From assembly GCA_009797885.1 (NCBI GenBank), contig WNKP01000011.1:62001-126000 (forward strand): a stretch of DNA of 64,000 bases, read 5' to 3'. This DNA comes from Flavobacteriaceae bacterium GF1. Its GTDB lineage: Bacteria > Bacteroidota > Bacteroidia > Flavobacteriales > Flavobacteriaceae. Every line of letters begins with the position of its first letter. Positions within the stretch are counted from its first letter, which is position 1. The translations under genes and the position numbers were made by a program. Shown here piece by piece: positions 40,837 to 50,187 of the stretch. The notes beneath the pieces are model-generated. The model had not been told where the DNA came from. It ran no database searches and saw nothing but the letters and a program-made list of their open reading frames with translations.

Positions 40837-42512
40837 TCCCGGTACCCTTCTGGAAGTTGTCTTGCTTTGGTTATGGCTTCAAAAGCGCTGCCCATATCAT
40901 ATAACTTCCCTTCCTGGTATTGCTTGGCAATAAAGGTTAGATTAACGGGCTCCCCATTTTCGCGATATCCCATGGGAATGGTCAGGGCAGGATACTCGGC
41001 CGCGGCTGCCACCCCGGCATCGTAATTGTTGATCGATAATACGGCATCCAAACGATGTTCTGCCATGGGTTGGTTAAAATACGCCCTGCCATTGGTTCGC
41101 AAGCGTTGTTTGATTAATTGCAAACCTTCAGCTGAAGTCGTATCGGCCAAAATCCCATCAAAACGCGCCTGTCCGTAGGGAATTCGAAGCAGGGAATCCT
41201 TCAAATTAAAATCCACAACATCCTTGACCGTGGACACGGTTACCGCATCTTTATCCAGGACCGAGGCTGCTATGTACTTGGGGAGGTCGTTTTTCATATC
41301 AATGTTCAAAATGGAAAGAAAGCCATCAAATTCCACTTCCGGCGGTTCAAATTCAATGATAACGGCACCTGCTTGCTTCAATTTTTCCAAGGTTTCTTTG
41401 TATATGGAATCCCGTTCCACATAATTGGCCAATGCCCCAAACCGCTTTCCTTTTAGGGTCGCCTCCTTATTTTGGTACCATTTTTCATCCCAATCCGTTT
41501 GCACGGATTTGTCGTCATTGTCATCAAAGCCCCGCATGGCATCCAATAGGATACCATTATCGATAACGTTTTTGGTCATGGGACCAGGGGTATCCAAGGT
41601 ACTGGAAATAGGCACTATCCCTGTCCTGCTCAACAATCCAACAGTAGGTTTCATGCCCACTACCGAATTCTGCCCGGAAGGGGACAAAATGGAACCTGAG
41701 GTTTCCGTACCTACGGCAGCTACTGCATAATTAGCGGCAATGGAGGTACCGCTGCCTGCGCTGGACCCTCCGGTATCAAAAACACGGCGCCCATACGGAT
41801 TTAGCGTTTGACCGCCCACAGCACTTTGCCCATTGGGACAACTGCAGACAAAATTGGCCCATTCGCTTAAGTTTACCTTGCCCAATACCAATGCACCCTT
41901 TTCTTTTAACCGCTCCACAATAAAGGCGTCATTGGTCCGGTTGTCCTTAAGGGCAATGGCCCCGGCGGTGGTTTTCATATGGGCAGCACCAATATTATCC
42001 TTTAATAGAATGGGCATACCATAAATAGGGTGGTGTTCTTCACCATTGGCATCCAATGCACGGGCTTCTTCCAATACTTTGGGATTTAAGGCAATCACAG
42101 TGTTCAAGGTGGTTTCATTGGGTAATTCGTATTTGTAAATACGGTGCAAATAGAACAGCACCAAATCCTCATAGGTGAAACTTCCTTCAGAAATCCGTGA
42201 TTGGATCATGGGAATGTCCTGCTCCAACACCAACGGTTTCATCGCTTTATATTTCGATTCCGGAAATCGGGAAACCTCATCATAAAGTGGCAAAAACACC
42301 TTGTTTTTGTCCAACACCTTGCTTTGGATGAACTTGTAGCGCATCCGCTCCTTTTCGTGGTCGGCATTGGCCGCTACTTCCGTCGAATCGTTGTAAGGCG
42401 TCCAGAGGACGACCTCCGCTGCTGTGACATCTGATGCTGATTTGGAGGTGTTTTCATTTTTACAGGCCGCAAAGGCAAGGAGTACAAGAATAACCAGTAT
42501 TGATTTTTTCAT
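40833..42512 (-). CDS. Amidase-signature-family lipoprotein
   Basis: 559 residues with a lipobox (LAFAAC). The amidase signature shows the Ser-cisSer-Lys triad: ILLKDNIGAAHMKTTAGAIA near 170 (Lys), GGSSAGSGTSIAANYAVAAV near 250, and TSGSILSPSGQNSVVGMKPT near 275. Length and export resemble flavobacterial secreted amidases. Physiological substrate unknown. Confidence 0.9.
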   Translation of the reverse strand: MKKSILVILVLLAFAACKNENTSKSASDVTAAEVVLWTPYNDSTEVAANADHEKERMRYKFIQSKVLDKNKVFLPLYDEVSRFPESKYKAMKPLVLEQDIPMIQSRISEGSFTYEDLVLFYLHRIYKYELPNETTLNTVIALNPKVLEEARALDANGEEHHPIYGMPILLKDNIGAAHMKTTAGAIALKDNRTNDAFIVERLKEKGALVLGKVNLSEWANFVCSCPNGQSAVGGQTLNPYGRRVFDTGGSSAGSGTSIAANYAVAAVGTETSGSILSPSGQNSVVGMKPTVGLLSRTGIVPISSTLDTPGPMTKNVIDNGILLDAMRGFDDNDDKSVQTDWDEKWYQNKEATLKGKRFGALANYVERDSIYKETLEKLKQAGAVIIEFEPPEVEFDGFLSILNIDMKNDLPKYIAASVLDKDAVTVSTVKDVVDFNLKDSLLRIPYGQARFDGILADTTSAEGLQLIKQRLRTNGRAYFNQPMAEHRLDAVLSINNYDAGVAAAAEYPALTIPMGYRENGEPVNLTFIAKQYQEGKLYDMGSAFEAITKARQLPEGYRD

Positions 42513-42598
42513 AGGTATGGTTTTGTATTTTCAAAGGAGCCAGCAATGAAAAAATCGAAGATAAGATTTCTCACTTTCAGTTCGAAATCACTTTTAAA

Positions 42599-43183
42599 CT
42601 AATTTTTTGAAAGCACGGCCTTCAACTTTCTTTTTAGCCTAACTACCATAAAAGTCGGAATCATGGCAATCACCAATCCAAATAAGAAGCCCTTAAACGT
42701 AAACTTCATGGTCTGTGGAGTATCAATATCATGACGATGGTTCCAAAACTCCACAATTTTTCCATCCTTTATTCGAAATACATTGATGATGCTGATGGGA
42801 TCTTTGGTCTCAAGCGCCATCTTTCCTAAAAAGGTATCCGCATCAAAAGATGCTGTCCAGCGGGTAGCGACCAAATCCCCTTCGGCGACCTGAAAATCAA
42901 TTTTACCTTTAAACCTTCCATTTTCCCAAAAGAAATCGGCAATATTCTTCTGCTCAACGGCAGGTTCCGTAACCCCTTTGCGGTCACCAATATCATGCAC
43001 TACATATTCCTCTGCCACATATTTCGCATATTTGTCCGTGTTATTGTTAAACCAAAGATCATTGTAAAAATCCCTGGCAATTTTTTTATTGATTTCCGCT
43101 CTTGAATCCGTATTATCAGGGACCTGAGAAAATGAGAGCGTCGTAAAAACCAATGTAATGGTAAGTGTTGCTATTCTTTTCAT
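42599..43183 (-). CDS. Exported NTF2/SnoaL-like protein
   Basis: 194 residues from the ATG at 43183, which gives a clear signal peptide (TLTITLVFTTLSFSQ); the frame is open to 43222. SnoaL-like fold: IARDFYNDLWFNNNTDKYAK, YVVHDIGDR, ADFFWENGRFKGKIDFQVAE, GKIVEFWNHRHDIDTPQ. A C-terminal hydrophobic stretch (about 172-188) suggests a membrane tail. It lies downstream of an AraC regulator transcribed in the same direction. Confidence 0.75.
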   Translation of the reverse strand: MKRIATLTITLVFTTLSFSQVPDNTDSRAEINKKIARDFYNDLWFNNNTDKYAKYVAEEYVVHDIGDRKGVTEPAVEQKNIADFFWENGRFKGKIDFQVAEGDLVATRWTASFDADTFLGKMALETKDPISIINVFRIKDGKIVEFWNHRHDIDTPQTMKFTFKGFLFGLVIAMIPTFMVVRLKRKLKAVLSKN

Positions 43184-43265
43184 GATGTAAAAATTTAATG
43201 TTGCAAAGAAAAGCCGCACCACTAGGTTCCATTATTGACCTTGGCCAAAATCCTATTGCTCAAAG

Positions 43266-44204
43266 CTAAAATCCGTTGAGGGTGGAGGGCAGCTCTCCAA
43301 AGTATTTCTTGAATGCTGTTGTAAAATTTGATGGATGGGAATAGCCCAATTCAAAACTTAGTTGCGTGGGATTTTTTCTTCGGGTGACCAATTCATCCTT
43401 GGCATATTGCATTCGTATTTTATGGTGGAACTGCATGGGCGAAACGCCAAATAGCTGCTTGAACAGCATTTTGAACTTGCTCTTGCTCATTTTGGCGACT
43501 GCGGCCAATTCATCCAGGGAAGGTAAAGAGGTTTGCACGGGATTCCTTAAGCATGAGGAAGCCATAAAAAGGGATTTTACATCGTCCATATGCATTTTCT
43601 TCTGCTCCCTTTCCCCCCTCCTCTTTTTAAGCTTGCCTACCAACAGTTCCACAAACTCCAATACATATTGATGGCAGGCAATTTTAGTATGCATATGGTT
43701 CAATGCCAAACGCAAACGTTCTTCCATGGCATAATCCAGGTCTTCATAGAGCAAATGACTATCAATGGCGACACTCTCCCCAAAATAAAACCGGAGAAAT
43801 TCCTGATGTATATGAAAAGTCACTACCTCCGCATTCACATTGGCTTCAAAGAACGTTTCAATGTCAATTCCTGGACCATAGACCAAAATGCCCATGGGCA
43901 GGTGTTTTTGAAACTCAATGATGTTACCATCAACTTTTTTGAGTTGCTTTACATGGGAAAGATTGATATGAAAAACATAGCGTTCCGTATCAATGGGGTT
44001 TATGGAGCGCATGAGCACAGGGGTGCGGAAAACGGCGCTTTTAAAATGGTAAAAGTCCAATTTTGAGGGGAACTCGATAAATTCCATGGCCCCATCGCTA
44101 AATCTTGGATGAATGACATACTCCACACCATGTGGTTTCATTTCAAATTGGGCGATAAATTGGGGGTAAAGTTTTTTTGAAATATCAAGCTGTATGTGTT
44201 TCAT
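43266..44204 (-). CDS. AraC-family transcriptional regulator
   Basis: 312 residues. The N-terminal cupin-like part is unrecognised; the AraC helix-turn-helix pair is at about 225-308 (LDELAAVAKMSKSKFKMLFK, QLFGVSPMQFHHKIRMQYAK, LSFELGYSHPSNFTTAFKKY). It lies 4 bases after the DUF2911 gene, with the SnoaL-like gene downstream, so it may regulate its neighbours. Confidence 0.88.
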   Translation of the reverse strand: MKHIQLDISKKLYPQFIAQFEMKPHGVEYVIHPRFSDGAMEFIEFPSKLDFYHFKSAVFRTPVLMRSINPIDTERYVFHINLSHVKQLKKVDGNIIEFQKHLPMGILVYGPGIDIETFFEANVNAEVVTFHIHQEFLRFYFGESVAIDSHLLYEDLDYAMEERLRLALNHMHTKIACHQYVLEFVELLVGKLKKRRGEREQKKMHMDDVKSLFMASSCLRNPVQTSLPSLDELAAVAKMSKSKFKMLFKQLFGVSPMQFHHKIRMQYAKDELVTRRKNPTQLSFELGYSHPSNFTTAFKKYFGELPSTLNGF

Positions 44205-44208
44205 GGCC

Positions 44209-45081
44209 CTACAGCTTGGTTTTCCACTTTTTAATGTTCTTTTCGTTCATGCGAACGAATTCGTCCTTCTCCAGTTCCAAAGCGATTTTCAGGGATTTTT
44301 CGGCCGATGAAATGGCCCCTTTAAAGTCACCTAACCCTGCTTCCACCAAACTTTTGACCCGATGGAAATAATAGGTGTCGCCCCCAATTTCAAGCGCTTT
44401 GTTCAAATAGGTCAACGCACGCCCAAAATCCCTACCCTGTTCTTGAAGGTATCGCGCGGCTTCGTAATAGGTCTGGGCCGTAGGATTTTCAGCGATCTGT
44501 TTTGCAATTTCGCCCTCCATTTGGGCATCCGTATCCACAGTCATGGGAATGGAAACCTTTGTACGGGCCCAAATCAATTGTAGTTGCACTGAGTTATGGG
44601 TAATGGAATCAAAGGCAATCAAAAAATTCTCTTGATGATAGGGAATGGACTGCGGTTTTACACTTACCCGAAACAGGTCCTCTTTAGGGTTATAGTTTTT
44701 ACGACCGTCGCCCCAATGTTCCGTATGGGTATGGAATGCAATTTCCCACACATCCGCTTCCGGAAAGGCATATAAGGCGTACGTGCCTTGGGGCAATGGA
44801 TTTCCCATAACGCTCATATCCGTAGTTACCGAAATCTTTGTACTCTCGTTTGCCCCTACCCGCCAAATTCGGCCATAGGGCACCAAACCTTTTTGCCCAT
44901 CTTGTTGGGGACCGAACACATGCCTATTCCGAACCGCCGGCCTTGAATACGCAATACGGACCTTTGAAAGGCCAATATCCTGTTCCACCGTGGAAAACGG
45001 ACTGGGTTTGGGATGGGTGATCTGCGCGTTCACCAAAACCATCGGAAAAAGAAAGAACACCGCTAAAACCCTAAATCCCAT
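44209..45081 (-). CDS. DUF2911 exported protein with TPR-like tail
   Basis: 290 residues: signal peptide (VLAVFFLFPMVLVNAQ), DUF2911 domain about 25-175 (DIGLSKVRIAYSRPAVRNRH, LVPYGRIWRVGANESTKISV, LPQGTYALYAFPEADVWEIA), then helical TPR-like repeats to the end (YYEAARYLQEQGRDFGRALT, YFHRVKSLVEAGLGDFKGAI). Function unknown; widespread in Bacteroidota. Confidence 0.88.
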   Translation of the reverse strand: MGFRVLAVFFLFPMVLVNAQITHPKPSPFSTVEQDIGLSKVRIAYSRPAVRNRHVFGPQQDGQKGLVPYGRIWRVGANESTKISVTTDMSVMGNPLPQGTYALYAFPEADVWEIAFHTHTEHWGDGRKNYNPKEDLFRVSVKPQSIPYHQENFLIAFDSITHNSVQLQLIWARTKVSIPMTVDTDAQMEGEIAKQIAENPTAQTYYEAARYLQEQGRDFGRALTYLNKALEIGGDTYYFHRVKSLVEAGLGDFKGAISSAEKSLKIALELEKDEFVRMNEKNIKKWKTKL

Positions 45082-45082
45082 T

Positions 45083-45856
45083 CTAGTTCTTTTTAGTTCC
45101 CAAAAGATATAGGATTACCCCCGGGCCCGATTTTACACGATTCATTTCCCAAGTAAAGGTGTCCTTATTTTCCAAGCTATTGACCAATGCATCCATTTCC
45201 TTAAGGGAATAGGTCCTAAGGGACGAAACCACCCCGTCCCATAACACAAAAAGGGGGACAATGGGAATGAGATAGGTAAACAAAAGGCGCCCCCACCTAA
45301 AAGGGCGGATCAAGGGTGTGGTCAGGAGTACACTAATTGGGGAGAACAACATGGCCAAAATACTGGGAACACTTCTTTCCTGTGCCTCAAAAATGGCAAT
45401 GGGCGATTCGGAATCCACCGCGTTTTGAAGTATCAATCGTGCATCATGGGGTTTAAAATGATGTAGGGACAGAAATTGGGTCCGTAGGCCTTCCAAACTT
45501 TCCGGAACCTTTCTTGCATCGATGGAAGTGGCAATGAATTCAAAATTGGGAGCCTGTTGTTTTGTGTACTCAAAAGCAGAACGATTGGGATAGTAATCCG
45601 TTAATACAATCTTCAAATCGGGATACTTTTGGAGCAATTCGGAATTTAACCACAAAAGGCCACCTCCCCCACCCGAAGCCAAATCCACCATAACGTTTTT
45701 GCCATTGGCGGCCAAACCTTTTTCCAAAACGGGAATAATGGGTTTGTACAATTTGGTTTTATTGGATAAAAACTGGAGAAAATCGGTACCGTAATTGCGT
45801 AAAAAGCTGGGAAACCACTTTTGGTCCTCAAATTCAAATAAGTGGAGACGACCCAT
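45083..45856 (-). CDS. Methyltransferase-like protein with C-terminal membrane segments
   Basis: 257 residues. A Rossmann-type glycine loop, VMVDLASGGGGGLLWLNSEL near 55, and a following acidic strand (LKIVLTDYYPNRSAFEY) resemble class I SAM-dependent methyltransferases. The usual catalytic motif is replaced by SLHHFKPHDARLI. The C-terminal half has two hydrophobic stretches (about 168-185 and 195-212), unusual for this fold. One base separates it from the DUF2911 gene. Confidence 0.62.
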   Translation of the reverse strand: MGRLHLFEFEDQKWFPSFLRNYGTDFLQFLSNKTKLYKPIIPVLEKGLAANGKNVMVDLASGGGGGLLWLNSELLQKYPDLKIVLTDYYPNRSAFEYTKQQAPNFEFIATSIDARKVPESLEGLRTQFLSLHHFKPHDARLILQNAVDSESPIAIFEAQERSVPSILAMLFSPISVLLTTPLIRPFRWGRLLFTYLIPIVPLFVLWDGVVSSLRTYSLKEMDALVNSLENKDTFTWEMNRVKSGPGVILYLLGTKKN

Positions 45857-45982
45857 AATGCTCTAGATTTTAGCCCTTTAAATGTAAGGAATAATGTTCG
45901 TTAAACCTTAAATCTTGGATGGACAAGCATATCTCCTTTGAAGGAAAAGGTAAATTAAAGGTTGTAGAGCTACAATTAAGAA

Positions 45983-46387
45983 TTAATTGGTCTTGTCAAC
46001 TTCAATCACTACAGAATTTACCACAAAATCATGAATCGCCTTTCTTTTGTCATTTCCGGTAACTGTTAAGAGTGAAATCCAGCCTAGGAATGCTTTTAGC
46101 ACGTAACGAATGACTGCCATAGGAAATGAAATGTTTCGGTCTAAATCCTTTTCCCTCTTTACCCTTATATTGCTGTAGGAATGTCCGATTGTACCACCGA
46201 ATGCACTGGTAAAAAAGGGGTCATAAACTAAAAAAATAAGCACAAAAGAAAAGACTCTAAGCGTATTTGAAACTTCATCAAAAAGGCTAAAAACTTCAGA
46301 AGTTCCATACATGGCAGCTATCAGTATTATGCTATCTATAACAACAGCTTTTATCCTACTGGGAAGAATTGCATATGTTGCATTCAT
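45983..46387 (-). CDS. RDD-family membrane protein
   Basis: 134 residues with three membrane helices and an RDD-like start (AILPSRIKAVVIDSIILIAA) and AFGGTIGHSYSNIRVKREKD in the middle. RDD proteins are small membrane proteins of largely unknown function, some implicated in Na+/H+ transport. Its start overlaps the ftsY stop by ATGA. Confidence 0.75.
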   Translation of the reverse strand: MNATYAILPSRIKAVVIDSIILIAAMYGTSEVFSLFDEVSNTLRVFSFVLIFLVYDPFFTSAFGGTIGHSYSNIRVKREKDLDRNISFPMAVIRYVLKAFLGWISLLTVTGNDKRKAIHDFVVNSVVIEVDKTN

Positions 46388-47340
46388 AATTTAAAAAACG
46401 AATCCACAAACTCATATTTGTTAAAGACCTGTAGGTCTTCCAAGCCTTCCCCCACTCCAATGTATTTTACGGGAATTTGAAATTGATCGGAGATACCAAT
46501 GACCACGCCGCCTTTGGCGGTACCATCCAGCTTGGTCACTGCCAAACTGGTCACCTCCGTGGCTTTGGTAAACTGTTTCGCTTGCTCAAAGGCGTTTTGT
46601 CCCGTAGAACCGTCCAATACCAATAAAACGTCATGGGGTGCGTCCGGGACCACTTTTTGCATTACCCGTTTTACTTTGGAAAGCTCGTTCATTAGATTGA
46701 CTTTGTTGTGCAATCGCCCCGCGGTATCGATCAACACGACATCCGCATTATCCGCCACAGCGGAATTCAAGGTATCGAAAGCAACGGAAGCGGGATCGCT
46801 GCCCATTTTTTGTTTGATAATGGGAACGTCCACCCGTTCTGCCCAAACCTGTAACTGGTCAATGGCAGCGGCCCGGAAGGTATCCCCTGCACCAAGGACC
46901 ACCCTTAGCCCCTGTTTTTTAAACTGGTGGGCCAGTTTTCCAATGGTCGTGGTCTTTCCTACGCCATTGACCCCTACCACCATAACCACATAGGGCTTTT
47001 TGTCTTCGGGGACCAAGAACTCCTCCGCTTCCCCCACATGGGTTTCGGACAACAATCCGGCAATTTCCTCCCTCAAAATCTGATTGAGTTCATCGGTGCC
47101 GAGGTATTTATCACGGGAAACCCGTTCTTCAATACGCTCAATGACCTTTAAGGTGGTATTTACCCCAACATCCGAGGTGACCAATACCTCTTCCAGGTTA
47201 TCCAGCACCTCATCATCCACTTTGGATTTTCCGGCTACGGCTTTGGACAGCTTCCCAAAAAAACTGGATTTGCTCTTTTCCAGTCCTTTGTCCAAGGTTT
47301 CCTTTTTGTCCTTGGAGAATATATTTTTAAAGAGACTCAT
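46384..47340 (-). CDS. ftsY: Signal recognition particle receptor FtsY
   Basis: 318 residues from the ATG at 47340 (MSLFKNIFSKDKKE); the frame extends to 47418 without a conserved N-terminus. SRP GTPase motifs: GVNGVGKTTTIGKLAHQFKK near 125, GAGDTFRAAAIDQL near 152, VLIDTAGRLHNKVNLMNEL near 205, AVTKLDGTAKGGVVIGISDQ near 265. It docks ribosome-SRP complexes at the membrane. A -7 box TATCTTTG (47361-47368, minus) precedes it. Confidence 0.97.
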   Translation of the reverse strand: MSLFKNIFSKDKKETLDKGLEKSKSSFFGKLSKAVAGKSKVDDEVLDNLEEVLVTSDVGVNTTLKVIERIEERVSRDKYLGTDELNQILREEIAGLLSETHVGEAEEFLVPEDKKPYVVMVVGVNGVGKTTTIGKLAHQFKKQGLRVVLGAGDTFRAAAIDQLQVWAERVDVPIIKQKMGSDPASVAFDTLNSAVADNADVVLIDTAGRLHNKVNLMNELSKVKRVMQKVVPDAPHDVLLVLDGSTGQNAFEQAKQFTKATEVTSLAVTKLDGTAKGGVVIGISDQFQIPVKYIGVGEGLEDLQVFNKYEFVDSFFKL

Positions 47341-47557
47341 GGTTGACTTTAGTAAGACGGCAAAGATAAAAAAGTGAACGCAGTTTTTGTTGAAAGCTTG
47401 ACTCGGTTTCATGGTCAAAAATCGATTTCAAAGAGAAAAAGGCGCTATAATTCAACACTTTACCCCTGCTTTTGGTCAATTGACAACAATTTCTGGAAAG
47501 CCATGGCCCAAACCAATACTTTAGTCCATGGAAATAATCCATAAGCCTAATTCTGAA

Positions 47558-49450
47558 ATGGTTTTGTACAGGATCCTTTTCATATTCACACTGCTTTTGG
47601 GGTTCAATGGTTACACCCAGAACACATTTTCGGATGCCTTTAGTTCAGTTTCCTATTCGAATAATGATGGTACACAAAACTTTTCGGGAAATTGGACTGA
47701 AATCAATGATGGAAACTCACCTTCAACCGGAAGGATAAGGGTTTCGGGAAATAGATTGCAGTTTAATGATATCAGTCGATCCGACCATGGTATTTATAGA
47801 CAAGCCAATTTATCCGGTTGGACCATTGCCACCCTAAGTTTTGATTGGCAAACCTCGGGGCTTGATGGAGGGACGGATTCCACCAGTGAAAACCTTAGCA
47901 TACAAGCGTCAAGCGATGGTGTCAACTTTACTACCATTGGCACGTTTTATGGATCTAATAGTGGTGCTTTTTCCACGGATATTTCCACCTATATATCCGG
48001 CACTACCACTTTTCGCTTTTACAATACCAGTACATGGGGTTCCGGAGATTGGGAAAGCAGTGAATATGTCTATATTGACAATTTTACCATAACCATCGAA
48101 AACGATTATGATGGTGATGGCATTGGGGATGCTACGGACCTGGATGATGATAATGATGGCATTACCGATGAGGAAGAGTATTGTTCCACTGCCAATGTCT
48201 CATTTTTGGCCTCGGCCGATGTAGGAGAACGGTCAGTCACTGTTAACCATACCGATACAGGATATCTGAGGTTGGATTTTTCGTCCATGGACAATTCCTT
48301 TCAGCTTTTTATCAATGGAACTCCGGTCCACCCTTCGGTATTGGAATTTGAAAATGGGGCATTGGGTACCGGGGAAGAGTATTTTTTGTTCCTGGATAGT
48401 GCTTTCATTGCCTCCCCTTGGGTGGCCAATTCAAACGGATTGCCCAGGTTACGACTTATTGTCAACGAATCTGGACAGGCACAGCTCTATGGGACACGAA
48501 GTACCAGTTCAACTATTTTGGAACCGATGGCCGCCCAGGCCGCAACAGCATTCAATGTTATTCCATGGACTCCCGGAAACAACAATACATTCGTTGTTAC
48601 CAATCAGGCCGGACCTGGACCTGAAGGATTTTCGGGCGTTTTATTTGCGAGTGCCATTTGTGATACCGATGGGGATGGGATAAGTAACGAATTTGACCTG
48701 GATTCCGATAATGATGGGATTTATGATATTCTGGAGTCCGGTGTTCTGAATGAATCCGGCGTAGTAGATACCAACAACGATGGTATTATTGATGGGGCAA
48801 CGGGAGGTTCCGGATCCAATGGCTTGTTCAATGCCATTGAGGACAATGATACGGAGTATGCGATACCATCCTTTACCGTTTTGGATTCCGATTCCGATGG
48901 AACCTATGACCCTTACAGTCTTGATTCCGATGGTGATGTTTGCAATGACGTTGTGGAAGCAGGTTTTACTGATAACAATGGTGACGGCCTTTTGGGACCG
49001 CTGCCGGTAACCGTAGATGCAAGCGGTTTGGTCACCAGTGGGACGGATGGCTATACAACACCGGATGACAACAATACGAATTCAACATTCGATTTTCAAG
49101 AAACCGGTTCGGCACCAACCATTACATCCCAGCCCACCGATGTCACCACTTGTCCGGGCTGTACGACTACCATTACGGCAACCGCAACCGGAAATGTGCT
49201 CCAATGGCAATTGTTCAATGGCTCCACATGGGATAATTTATCGGACTCCGCCCAATATTCGGGAACAGCCACCAATACGTTGACCATCATAAATCCCACT
49301 CCCGATCAACACAATGGACAATACCGTTTGGTAGCCAGTTTTACGGATTTTGTATGTGGACTGACCAATAGCAACACGGCCCTATTGACACTACGGGTAA
49401 ATACGGTGATTTCCAATCGTAGGGTTACTTTTCGGGTGGACAGAAGTTAA
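47558..49450 (+). CDS. Secreted protein with thrombospondin type 3 calcium repeats
   Basis: 630 residues from the ATG at 47558 (signal peptide ILFIFTLLLGFNGYTQ). An N-terminal beta-sandwich region (about 30-175), then TSP3-like Ca-binding repeats near 180-210 (DYDGDGIGDATDLDDDNDGI) and 375-490 (DTDGDGISNEFDLDSDNDGI, DSDSDGTYDPYSLDSDGDV), and a C-terminal Ig-like module near 535-615. It ends in a short basic tail (NTVISNRRVTFRVDRS) without a recognisable long type IX sorting domain. Probably a surface or matrix protein. Confidence 0.85.
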   Translation: MVLYRILFIFTLLLGFNGYTQNTFSDAFSSVSYSNNDGTQNFSGNWTEINDGNSPSTGRIRVSGNRLQFNDISRSDHGIYRQANLSGWTIATLSFDWQTSGLDGGTDSTSENLSIQASSDGVNFTTIGTFYGSNSGAFSTDISTYISGTTTFRFYNTSTWGSGDWESSEYVYIDNFTITIENDYDGDGIGDATDLDDDNDGITDEEEYCSTANVSFLASADVGERSVTVNHTDTGYLRLDFSSMDNSFQLFINGTPVHPSVLEFENGALGTGEEYFLFLDSAFIASPWVANSNGLPRLRLIVNESGQAQLYGTRSTSSTILEPMAAQAATAFNVIPWTPGNNNTFVVTNQAGPGPEGFSGVLFASAICDTDGDGISNEFDLDSDNDGIYDILESGVLNESGVVDTNNDGIIDGATGGSGSNGLFNAIEDNDTEYAIPSFTVLDSDSDGTYDPYSLDSDGDVCNDVVEAGFTDNNGDGLLGPLPVTVDASGLVTSGTDGYTTPDDNNTNSTFDFQETGSAPTITSQPTDVTTCPGCTTTITATATGNVLQWQLFNGSTWDNLSDSAQYSGTATNTLTIINPTPDQHNGQYRLVASFTDFVCGLTNSNTALLTLRVNTVISNRRVTFRVDRS

Positions 49451-49476
49451 AAAGGGAAAATTATCGCATAAAAAAA

Positions 49477-49497
49477 GCCGTCCAAAATTTGGACGGC
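49477..49497 (-). terminator. Terminator of the rpmB-rpmG-DUF4295 operon
   Basis: GCCGTCC and GGACGGC form a 7-bp stem; on the minus strand it is followed by seven T, which fits termination of the ribosomal operon. The plus side lacks a T run, so the TSP3 gene may not be stopped here. Confidence 0.8.
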
Positions 49498-49522
49498 CTT
49501 AGCAATGTTTAGTTTGCTTGGC

Positions 49523-49675
49523 TTATTTCTTCGCCAACCAATCGTTTACCAGTTCTGGTGGCATAACCGATTCTACAAAAGTGTAAGCACCAGTCTTGGG
49601 TGACTTTACCATTTTAATGGCTTTGGTCAATCTTTTTGAGCTGCTCTGCAGCGTTGCTACTGTCTTCTTTGCCAT
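49523..49675 (-). CDS. DUF4295 protein (50 residues)
   Basis: Short gene on the minus strand: MAKKTVATLQSSSKRLTKAI, then KMVKSPKTGAYTFVESVMPP and a closing NDWLAKK. DUF4295 is a Bacteroidota-specific basic protein found beside bL33 and bL28, which suggests association with the ribosome. It follows rpmG by 8 bases and precedes the operon terminator. Confidence 0.9.
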   Translation of the reverse strand: MAKKTVATLQSSSKRLTKAIKMVKSPKTGAYTFVESVMPPELVNDWLAKK

Positions 49676-49683
49676 GGCTTATC

Positions 49684-49866
49684 CTACTTTATTTCTTTAT
49701 GAATGGTCATGCGCTTGAGGATCGGATTAAATTTTTTGATTTGCAACCGATCTGGCGTATTCTTTTTGTTTTTGGTCGTAATATATCGTGAAGTACCTGG
49801 CATACCAGATTCCTTATGCTCAGTACACTCTAAAATAACCTGAATTCTATTCCCTTTCTTTGCCAT
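49684..49866 (-). CDS. rpmG: 50S ribosomal protein bL33
   Basis: 60 residues, [20 protein letters not shown] then [20 protein letters not shown] and [17 protein letters not shown], matching bL33. It lacks the CxxC zinc pairs, so it is the zinc-free type. Second in the rpmB-rpmG-DUF4295 operon. Confidence 0.97.
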   Translation of the reverse strand: MAKKGNRIQVILECTEHKESGMPGTSRYITTKNKKNTPDRLQIKKFNPILKRMTIHKEIK

Positions 49867-49878
49867 CTTGCTAACTTT

Positions 49879-50115
49879 TTACTTTACGTAACCCTTGGCA
49901 CGTGATTCCTTAAGAACTGCGGAGATTCCTTTTTTATTGATGATTTTGATGCCTTTGGAGGAAACGTTCATGGTCACCCACTTGTCCTCTTCGGGAACGT
50001 AGAACTTTTTCTTGAAAATATTGACATCAAACCTACGCTTGGTCTTATTTATAGAGAAGGAAACATTGTTTCCAAACATCACCTTTTTTCCTGTAACTTC
50101 ACAAACTTTGGACAT
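49879..50115 (-). CDS. rpmB: 50S ribosomal protein bL28
   Basis: 78 residues, starting SKVCEVTGKKVMFGNNVSFS, with INKTKRRFDVNI and the C-terminal LKESRAKGYVK, matching bL28. First gene of the operon, 34 bases downstream of a consensus promoter. Confidence 0.97.
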   Translation of the reverse strand: MSKVCEVTGKKVMFGNNVSFSINKTKRRFDVNIFKKKFYVPEEDKWVTMNVSSKGIKIINKKGISAVLKESRAKGYVK

Positions 50116-50148
50116 CTCCGTAACTTTTGCGTGATTTTATTGAGCGTG

Positions 50149-50178
50149 CAAATTTAGAGATTTACCTTGGACCCACAA
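50149..50178 (-). promoter_or_regulatory. Bacteroidota-type promoter of rpmB operon
   Basis: On the minus strand TTG (50176-50178), exactly 19 bases, TAAATTTG (50149-50156), a full match to the consensus. It overlaps the last bases before the cinA stop region (50188). Confidence 0.8.
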
Positions 50179-50187
50179 AACCCAAGG

